Source of the DNA: JANQIV01 sp050117315
GTDB taxonomy: Bacteria > Bacteroidota > Ignavibacteria > Ignavibacteriales > Melioribacteraceae
DNA: 20,024 bases
Assembly: GCA_050117315.1 (NCBI GenBank)
Contig: JASFMY010000127.1
Span: forward strand, 1 to 20,024
Direction: 5' to 3'
Below the pieces are notes generated by a model, which saw only the letters and a program-made list of their open reading frames with translations, did not search any database and was not told where the DNA came from. Within the stretch, counting starts at the first letter, position 1. Each line of letters starts with the position of its first letter. Shown piece by piece: positions 14,350 through 20,024 of this stretch. Made by a program: the position numbers and the translations under genes.

Positions 14350-16746
14350 ATGAGAGTCTCCAAAATTTACAGATGCTTCTTTTTAGCTTTCTGTTCTGTT
14401 TTCTTTTTTTCATGTTCAACTAATTCGAACAAAAAAATAGTTGACATTATTATGCCGTTGAACGTAGTAGCCGGCAATGAATCTGAGATTGTTCTAAGCG
14501 ATTTATTCTATTCTGAATGTTACGATGTTACATTTAAAGAAAACAAATTCATAGAATGGCATTATGATAGCTCGGCTAATCTGCTTTCTATAAAAGCTGA
14601 TGAAAATTTTGAAGGGATGACTTTATTAAATTTCGAAATGAACGGCAGCAACTACTCAATCCCTGTTCATTCAACTATTATTGAAAAGATAAGATTCCAA
14701 TATAAGCCCGTAAGAATTTATAATAAATTAACCGTCTTCGGCAGTTTTAACGATTGGAACAGAGAACAATATATCATGAGTGATGAAAATGAAGACGAAA
14801 CTTTCGAAGTTGAAATCCCGTTAATGCCCGGTAGTTATCAATACAAATTTTTTGGAGATGGTGAAGAAGTCGTAGACCCGGCTAACCCGGACAAAGTCCC
14901 GAACGGTTTCGGGGATTTTAATTCCGTTTTAGTTGTAAATGAAAGGCATCCCGGCAAATCATTTCTGCATATTGACAAGTATGACGGAAACGGGATTTCT
15001 TTTGTTTATGAAAAAGAAAATCAAACCGGGAATATAAAAAAGGAAAACGTAACAGCTTTGCTGAATAATTCAGTTATTCCATCAGGCCAAATTAAAATTG
15101 ATAAAAAAGAAAATAGAATAACTATTGAAGCAAATGCTGAAAAGTTAACCGGTGAAAATCTTTTGAGAGTTGCCGTTACTCAAAACGGGCAGACTACAAA
15201 TGTTCAAAATGTTTTATTTGTTGACGGGAAACCTGCCGGAGAAAAATTTACATGGCATGACGGAATTATTTATTCCCTGTTGATTGATAGGTTTTTTGAC
15301 GGAGATAAATCCATAAATAATCCGATTGAAAACGACTCGCTTTATATTAAGGCAAACTACATGGGAGGCGATCTTCAAGGTATAATTGATAAATTAAAAG
15401 AAGGTTACTTTACGGATTTGGGGATTAACATAATCTGGATTTCCCCCGTTTACGACAATCCAAACGAAGCCTTTAGAGAATACCCCGCACCGAGAAGATG
15501 GTTCTCAGGCTACCACGGTTATTGGCCGATCAGCCCGACAGATGTTGAAGAAAAGTTCGGCAAAATGGAAAAAGTAAAAGAACTTGTTAATACTGCTCAT
15601 TCAAAGGGAATAAAAATTTTATTAGACTTTGTTTCTAATCACGTACACGAGCAAAACCCGTTGTATAAAGAGCACCCGGATTGGTTCGGCACTCTGGAAT
15701 TACCGGACGGAAGATTAAACTTAAGACACTGGGATGAATTCAGGTTAACTACCTGGTTTGAGCCCTACATGCCTTCGTTTGATTACCAGAATTCTCAGGA
15801 GGCTGTTGATTTTATAACGGACAATGCCGTATGGTGGCTGAAGGAAACCGGTGCAGACGGTTTTAGGCATGATGCGGTAAAACATGTGCCGAATAAATTT
15901 TGGAGAGCATTAACAAAAAAGATAAAAAAAGAGATCTCTGTTCCGCGTAACACAAAAGTTTACCAGGTTGGTGAAACTTTCGGCAGCTATGAATTAACAA
16001 GTTCCTATGTTAACAACGGGCAGCTTGATGCTCAGTTTAATTTTAACCTTTATAATGTTGCTCAGGCAGTATTTATAAATCCGGAAGAAAATTTTGAAGA
16101 CCTGGATTTAGATATGCAGAAAACATTTTATTATTATTCACCTCTTCACGTTATGGCTAATATAATGGACAGCCATGACAAAAACAGATACATGGCATAT
16201 GCCGACGGGGATCTCGATTTAAGCCAGTGGAGCGCAATTGAAGAAGGATGGGAAAATCCTCCCAAAGTCGATAACGTTTCAAGTTATGATAAAGCCGAAT
16301 TATATTTGGCATATATGCACACAATACCGGGTTTGCCTGTAATTTATTACGGAAGTGAATTCGGGATGACCGGCGCTTCCGATCCCGATAACAGGAGAAT
16401 GATGAGATTCGGAAAAGACTTAAACGAAAACGAAAAAGCTATGCTAAATAATGTTAAAAAAATCGTAAAACTCAGAAGAGAACATTCCGCCTTAAGATAC
16501 GGCGACTATTACACTGTTTATACCGGGAAAAGCTGTTATGCATTTATCCGCTCGGATTTAAACGAAAGACTGCTTATAATTTTAAACAAAAGTGAAATGC
16601 CCAAATTTTTGGACTTCACCCCGCCGGAGTTTTATAACATATCATCTGCAACAGATTTAATAACAGATGAAAAAATTAAATTAATTAACGGCAAAGCAGG
16701 GATAACAGTTCCCGCAATTGGATGGAGAGTCCTTAAGCTGGAATAA
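14350..16746 (+). CDS. Lipoprotein alpha-amylase / cyclomaltodextrinase-like glycosidase (GH13)
   Basis: 798 aa. A lipoprotein signal peptide ends FFFSC, so Cys22 would be lipidated and the enzyme would sit on the outer or inner membrane. Residues about 118-198 are a CBM48/AMPK-like glycogen-binding domain (FGSFNDWN, YQYKFFGDG). The catalytic barrel runs from WHDGIIYSLLIDRFFDGD (about 302) to about 730. All four GH13 regions are present: DFVSNH (426-431), GFRHDAVKH with nucleophile Asp508, GETFGS with acid/base Glu542, and MDSHDKNR with Asp610. A small beta domain ends the protein. It should hydrolyse alpha-1,4-glucans or cyclic/short maltodextrins. It lies 86 bp after the cobalamin gene on the same strand; GAGG seven bases before the ATG is a weak ribosome site. 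The N-terminal 25-115 region is probably another beta domain and is not identified. Confidence 0.93.
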   Translation: MRVSKIYRCFFLAFCSVFFFSCSTNSNKKIVDIIMPLNVVAGNESEIVLSDLFYSECYDVTFKENKFIEWHYDSSANLLSIKADENFEGMTLLNFEMNGSNYSIPVHSTIIEKIRFQYKPVRIYNKLTVFGSFNDWNREQYIMSDENEDETFEVEIPLMPGSYQYKFFGDGEEVVDPANPDKVPNGFGDFNSVLVVNERHPGKSFLHIDKYDGNGISFVYEKENQTGNIKKENVTALLNNSVIPSGQIKIDKKENRITIEANAEKLTGENLLRVAVTQNGQTTNVQNVLFVDGKPAGEKFTWHDGIIYSLLIDRFFDGDKSINNPIENDSLYIKANYMGGDLQGIIDKLKEGYFTDLGINIIWISPVYDNPNEAFREYPAPRRWFSGYHGYWPISPTDVEEKFGKMEKVKELVNTAHSKGIKILLDFVSNHVHEQNPLYKEHPDWFGTLELPDGRLNLRHWDEFRLTTWFEPYMPSFDYQNSQEAVDFITDNAVWWLKETGADGFRHDAVKHVPNKFWRALTKKIKKEISVPRNTKVYQVGETFGSYELTSSYVNNGQLDAQFNFNLYNVAQAVFINPEENFEDLDLDMQKTFYYYSPLHVMANIMDSHDKNRYMAYADGDLDLSQWSAIEEGWENPPKVDNVSSYDKAELYLAYMHTIPGLPVIYYGSEFGMTGASDPDNRRMMRFGKDLNENEKAMLNNVKKIVKLRREHSALRYGDYYTVYTGKSCYAFIRSDLNERLLIILNKSEMPKFLDFTPPEFYNISSATDLITDEKIKLINGKAGITVPAIGWRVLKLE

Positions 16747-16789
16747 TATATCGGAATAACCCCGAGATTCAAGAACCCCGGAGGTTGAT

Positions 16790-17980
16790 TCACTTAATCA
16801 GATAAATCTCTTTTTGATTTTCACTTAAAAATTCGCAACCGTCTTTAGTTACCGCTACTTCTTCTTCGATTGTTGCTATCCCGTAACCTTCAATAGTGAG
16901 TCTCGGTTCAAGGGTAAACACCTGGTTTTCTTCGATAGAGAGAAACGGTAAATTTCCGTAACGTTCCCAGCGCGGTGCCAGCAATGCGCCGCCGTCGTGT
17001 GCTACTCTGCCAAGCTGGTGACCCAACCCGTGCGGGTACTCCGAATAACCGTTTTTAACAATATAATTTCTTGCAATGTCGTCAATTTCACAGCCTTGTT
17101 TTCCCGGTTTTAATTCTTTTGCCGCCATTTGAATCGAGTCTTTAATAACGTCAAATCCTCTTTGTACTTCGTAAGGAGCTTTATCCTCGCCTTCCCTTAA
17201 AACATACCATGTCCTTTGTAGATCGGAACAATAACCTTTATACTTAATTCCAAAGTCCATGTTAATAACATGTCCCGCTTCAACTTTCCTATCAGTGGGA
17301 CTCGCATGCGCCCCTGCAGTTCCGGGACCCGAAAAAACAGCCGGGCAATGTTCTTCATCCCACGCTAATTCGTAACCCCTTTCTTCTACTATGTTTTTTA
17401 CAAAATCTCCGATTTCTTTTTCGGATTTCCCGGGCTTGATAAATCCCGTAACCTCATTGAAAATCTTAAGTGTTTCCTTAATTGCTTCTTTCATCAATTC
17501 AATTTCGGATTTGGATTTTCTTCCTCTTAAAGCTGCAACAATATCTTCACTGGAAACCAATTTGTTTTCATAACCAGTGCCCTTTAAATGCTCTTTTAAC
17601 TCAAGAAACATTCCATAAGTTAAACCATCGGCCAAAGTTGAGTTCCTGGAAAAATTAACTGCAATTTTATTAGGCCTGTATTTGTCGATAACTTCCTGCA
17701 GCTTATCAGTTACTGATTTCAGGTAACTGTGCACATGTTTGAAAGTGCCTACCATATTCATGTTGGCAGTTTCCAAAGAACCTACAATTGCGTTTGTGTC
17801 GCCGTTTTGGGTAATTATAAATGCCGACTGCCAGGTGGCTCCGGTGCCTACAATCATATCCAGCATCGGGTCTTTAATATTTCCCGTTTCTCTCACAAAT
17901 GTTAACCACATGTCTATGTTTTTTTCCTGCAGTATTTCTGCAGCCTGCTGCTGCTTTTCAAGAATCATTTCTTTGTTCAT
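16790..17980 (-). CDS. M24-family aminopeptidase (Xaa-Pro peptidase type)
   Basis: 396 aa, cytoplasmic (no signal peptide). N-terminal creatinase-like domain (about 1-155), then the pita-bread catalytic domain. The five metal ligands expected for two divalent ions are visible: Asp242 in NMDFG, Asp253 in CSDLQRTW, His321 in HGLGHQLG, Glu358 in TLEPRL and Glu372 in ATIEEEVAVT. HASP at 225-228 supplies the usual substrate-side histidine. It should remove N-terminal residues before proline or act as a related dipeptidase; family members include prolidases. AAGGAG lies seven bases before the ATG. It converges with the amylase gene, the two stops being 43 bp apart with only a poor AACC/GGTT hairpin between them. 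Confidence 0.93.
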   Translation of the reverse strand: MNKEMILEKQQQAAEILQEKNIDMWLTFVRETGNIKDPMLDMIVGTGATWQSAFIITQNGDTNAIVGSLETANMNMVGTFKHVHSYLKSVTDKLQEVIDKYRPNKIAVNFSRNSTLADGLTYGMFLELKEHLKGTGYENKLVSSEDIVAALRGRKSKSEIELMKEAIKETLKIFNEVTGFIKPGKSEKEIGDFVKNIVEERGYELAWDEEHCPAVFSGPGTAGAHASPTDRKVEAGHVINMDFGIKYKGYCSDLQRTWYVLREGEDKAPYEVQRGFDVIKDSIQMAAKELKPGKQGCEIDDIARNYIVKNGYSEYPHGLGHQLGRVAHDGGALLAPRWERYGNLPFLSIEENQVFTLEPRLTIEGYGIATIEEEVAVTKDGCEFLSENQKEIYLIK

Positions 17981-18089
17981 TGTTACTCCTTATTTGATAA
18001 CCTCGGGGTTTGTCAAAAGATGATGATATCGCTTATAAACTTAGATAATTATAAAAGATTATTCAAGAAGATTCAATTCTCGATAATTT

Positions 18090-18305
18090 TTATCTTCCTA
18101 CATATCTTTTCAACTCTTCAGGGTCGGTTGTTGTTCTAAGAACTTTGCCTGTTTCCTCACCGATAAGTTCAACTTTATATGGTTTTGCACTCATGCCGAT
18201 TACTGTGAAAAGAAACCAACCGAATCCCGAGTAATGTGTCTTGAAGGTTACTCCATCAGTTTTTTCATTTATCAAATCATTTTTTTTATTCATTATACAG
18301 TTCAC
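18090..18305 (-). CDS. Small protein of unknown function
   Basis: 71 aa from the GTG at 18305, or 67 aa from the ATG at 18293. I favour the ATG because neither start has a clear Shine-Dalgarno and ATG is stronger. A short hydrophobic stretch (GFGWFLFTVIGMSA) could be a marginal membrane segment or a buried strand. The rest alternates short strands (KPYKVELIGEETGKVLRTTT) and ends with a helix (DPEELKRYVGR). It lies 109 bp upstream of the M24 peptidase on the same strand. No family recognised. Confidence 0.6.
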   Translation of the reverse strand: MNCIMNKKNDLINEKTDGVTFKTHYSGFGWFLFTVIGMSAKPYKVELIGEETGKVLRTTTDPEELKRYVGR

Positions 18306-18342
18306 TTTTTTATTTTGATTACAAAATTAGAGTACATATCTA

Positions 18343-18361
18343 AATTGATCTACTATCAATT
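18343..18361. promoter_or_regulatory. Inverted repeat in the divergent region, operator-like
   Basis: AATTGAT (18343-18349) and ATCAATT (18355-18361) flank CTACT: a perfect 7-bp dyad in the 115-bp space between the small minus-strand gene and the protease gene. It is placed where a regulator could bind. Such AT-rich dyads also arise by chance. Confidence 0.3.
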
Positions 18362-18420
18362 AACTTTAGCAGCATGTATTCGTCTTATTTGATTGAATTT
18401 GTTTAAAACACGGGGTAACA

Positions 18421-19902
18421 ATGAAAAAAACTCTTACAGCTTTTTTGTTTCTTTCTTTATCAATAATTGCAAACGAACCTTACTTTACAACTTATCCGAA
18501 CTTATCACCGGACGGAAAAACTATAATATTTAGTTACAACGAAGACCTCTGGACAGTACCCGCTTCAGGCGGCAAAGCTTTGAGGGTAACAGGTATGCAG
18601 GGAATAGAAACTCATGCAGCTTATTCCCCCGACGGTAAATGGATTGCCTTTACAGCCAGGCAGGACGGAAATTCAAACGTTTATTTAGTACCCGTAAACG
18701 GGGGTAATATTAAGCAGCTTACTTTTAACGACGGTTCCGATTACGTGGAATCCTGGTCTTGGAATTCAAGATATATTTATTTTTCTTCAAACCGTTATAA
18801 CAATTCGTCTATTTACAAAGTGTCGATTGACGGGGGAACACCGGAAAGGTTGTTCGAACAGTTTTTTAACTGGCCGCATAACTTTGTTGTTCATCCCAAA
18901 ACAGGCGAATACTTTTTTAACGAATCATGGGAAAGCTCCATGTTTGTAAACAGGAAAAGATATAAAGGCGCCTTCAACCCCGATATAAAATCTTACAATC
19001 CTTCGACCGGCGAATATAAAAAGCTAACTAATTACGAAGGCAAAGATATGCTGCCGACCATAGACGAAAAAGGGAAATTATATTTTATATCGGACGAGGC
19101 TAACGATGAATTTAATTTATACACTTTTGAAAACTCTGCAAAAACACAATTAACAAATTTCACAACATCAATTAAAAGACCGAAAGTAAATGCAAAAGGC
19201 GGGTATGTGGTTTTTGAGAAAGATTATCAGACCTATCTTTACAATGTAGACACAAAAACTTCCGGTAAAGTTGAAATCGCTATATACGACAACAACACTC
19301 TGCAGCTTTCAAAAGAATACAATACTGCAAAGGGAATTTCCAATTTTGATGTTTCACCGGACGGCAAAAAAATCGTTTTTGTTTCAAGGGGTGAATTGTT
19401 TGTCTCCGACATTGAAGGAAAGTTTGTTAAACAGCTTAAAACTAATCCTGTTGAAAAAGTTGTTGAAGTAAAATGGCTGAAAGACAATGAAACCGTAATG
19501 TTTACTCAAACCGTTAACGGCTGGGAAAACCTATTTACCATAAAAGCAGACGGAAGCGGAAAAGAGAAACAAATTACTTTTGATAAAGCCAATAACCGTC
19601 AACTTGATTTTAACTCTGACAAAACAAAAGGCGTGTATTTCAGCGGAAGAAATGAACTGCGGGTTATAGACCTCGAAACATTAAAAAGCGAAACAATCGT
19701 TAAGGATGAGTTCTGGGCAATTTATACAACCCCGGCAAAATTTTCTCCCGATGACAAATATCTTGCTTACGTTGCTTACAGAGATTTTGAGCATGATATC
19801 TTTGTGTATAACTTTGATAAGAAAAAATCAGAACATATAACTAAAACAGGCGTAGGGGAGACAAGCCCCTACTGGTCGCCTGACGGCAAATATATTTATT
19901 GA
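18421..19902 (+). CDS. N-terminal propeller half of a tricorn-like S41 protease, truncated
   Basis: 493 aa remain. A signal peptide (residues 1-17, MKKTLTAFLFLSLSIIA) precedes a run of PD40/WD40-like blades: LSPDGKTIIFSY, YSPDGKWIAFTA, NSRYIYFSSN, VSPDGKKIVFVS, FSPDDKYLAYVA and WSPDGKYIY. This is the first part of bacterial tricorn-type peptidases, normally about 1050-1100 aa, where the propellers feed peptides to a C-terminal PDZ and S41 serine protease. Here the frame stops at TGA inside a blade, immediately before a sequence that looks like an insertion-sequence end. The protease part, including its catalytic Ser and His, is missing. If only this piece is made, it is an exported propeller without proteolytic activity. 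GGGG six bases before the ATG is a weak ribosome site. Confidence 0.88.
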   Translation: MKKTLTAFLFLSLSIIANEPYFTTYPNLSPDGKTIIFSYNEDLWTVPASGGKALRVTGMQGIETHAAYSPDGKWIAFTARQDGNSNVYLVPVNGGNIKQLTFNDGSDYVESWSWNSRYIYFSSNRYNNSSIYKVSIDGGTPERLFEQFFNWPHNFVVHPKTGEYFFNESWESSMFVNRKRYKGAFNPDIKSYNPSTGEYKKLTNYEGKDMLPTIDEKGKLYFISDEANDEFNLYTFENSAKTQLTNFTTSIKRPKVNAKGGYVVFEKDYQTYLYNVDTKTSGKVEIAIYDNNTLQLSKEYNTAKGISNFDVSPDGKKIVFVSRGELFVSDIEGKFVKQLKTNPVEKVVEVKWLKDNETVMFTQTVNGWENLFTIKADGSGKEKQITFDKANNRQLDFNSDKTKGVYFSGRNELRVIDLETLKSETIVKDEFWAIYTTPAKFSPDDKYLAYVAYRDFEHDIFVYNFDKKKSEHITKTGVGETSPYWSPDGKYIY

Positions 19903-20024
19903 AGCGTCCTGAAAAAGGTTGACTGTATTATTAGATATTTTTGTTAAATAAATATAGTCATTCTTATAGTTTTATTCTATCGATCAGCTAGCTGATCGAT
20001 AGAATAATTTTTGCCGTAATAATT
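19900..20024. mobile_element. Probable left end of an insertion sequence interrupting the protease gene
   Basis: The protease reading frame breaks off in mid-domain at TGAAGCGTCCTGAAAAAGG, followed by TTGAC. A 5'-TG end with a GTCCTGAAAAAGGTTGAC-like terminus fits IS3/IS481-type elements as I remember them, but I cannot name the element. No transposase coding is visible before the window ends. The change from well-conserved protein to AT-rich noncoding DNA is abrupt. The window edge prevents seeing the other end or a target-site duplication. Confidence 0.45.
19972..20007. terminator. Perfect 36-bp palindrome followed by five Ts
   Basis: Bases 19972-19989 (TTATTCTATCGATCAGCT) are exactly complementary to 19990-20007 with no spacer. 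TTTTT follows on the plus strand (20008-20012), so it reads as a strong intrinsic terminator in that direction and could also form a cruciform. It lies about 70 bp inside the presumed insertion-sequence end, where it could block outside transcripts from entering the element. Confidence 0.7.

Noticed and set aside
16747..16789. Bidirectional terminator between the convergent amylase and peptidase genes
   Set aside because: Only AACC/GGTT plus a CG step can pair across mismatches and no T run follows, so the support is too weak.

Overview
The window reads as AT-rich chromosomal DNA from a member of the Bacteroidota/Chlorobiota group, most likely Ignavibacteria-like. Several things point there: a secreted multidomain protein with a tail resembling type IX secretion/FlgD-like C-terminal domains, a two-propeller periplasmic sensor kinase, a lipoprotein alpha-amylase, a tricorn-type protease with PD40 repeats, and one match to the Bacteroidota -7 promoter box. 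No tRNA, rRNA or CRISPR array was seen. The taxonomic placement is inference from protein families, not from a marker gene.

Layout. 1-294 is a tandem array of exactly fourteen 21-bp units that stops at the stop codon of a weak minus-strand ORF (295-543). A long plus-strand gene (875-5545) encodes a 1556-aa secreted protein with six lamin-tail domains, four of them followed by a CARDB-like spacer. It ends in a 16-bp-stem hairpin. 5594-6092 is a graveyard region. It holds a frameshifted remnant of a TrhO rhodanese gene, a possible 26-aa membrane peptide and two hairpins. A two-gene minus-strand unit follows (7770-6093): a signal-less N-acetylmuramoyl-L-alanine amidase overlapping a one-anchor coiled-coil membrane protein, which looks like a domesticated phage lysis module.

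The plus strand then carries a short unknown gene with a CoA-binding protein (7956-8656), and a sensor histidine kinase with its LuxR-type response regulator (8751-12508). Next comes a 429-bp structured intergenic stretch. It is followed by a PAP2/sphingomyelin-synthase-like membrane enzyme, a stand-alone cobalamin-binding protein that carries the CarH adenosyl-pocket residues, and a lipoprotein GH13 amylase (12938-16746). The cobalamin gene's Shine-Dalgarno lies in the arm of an inverted repeat. A minus-strand Xaa-Pro peptidase (16790-17980) and a small unknown gene (18090-18305) follow. The last gene is the propeller half of a tricorn-like protease, cut off at 19902 by what looks like an insertion-sequence end containing a perfect 36-bp palindrome.

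How the genes work together: apart from the kinase/regulator pair and the amidase/anchor pair, they look like ordinary housekeeping and surface functions. The least explained parts are the 21-bp array, the lysis-like pair, the cobalamin protein with its masked ribosome site, and the palindrome at the right edge. Both edges of the window are repeat-like sequence, so the window may be a whole contig that broke at repeats.
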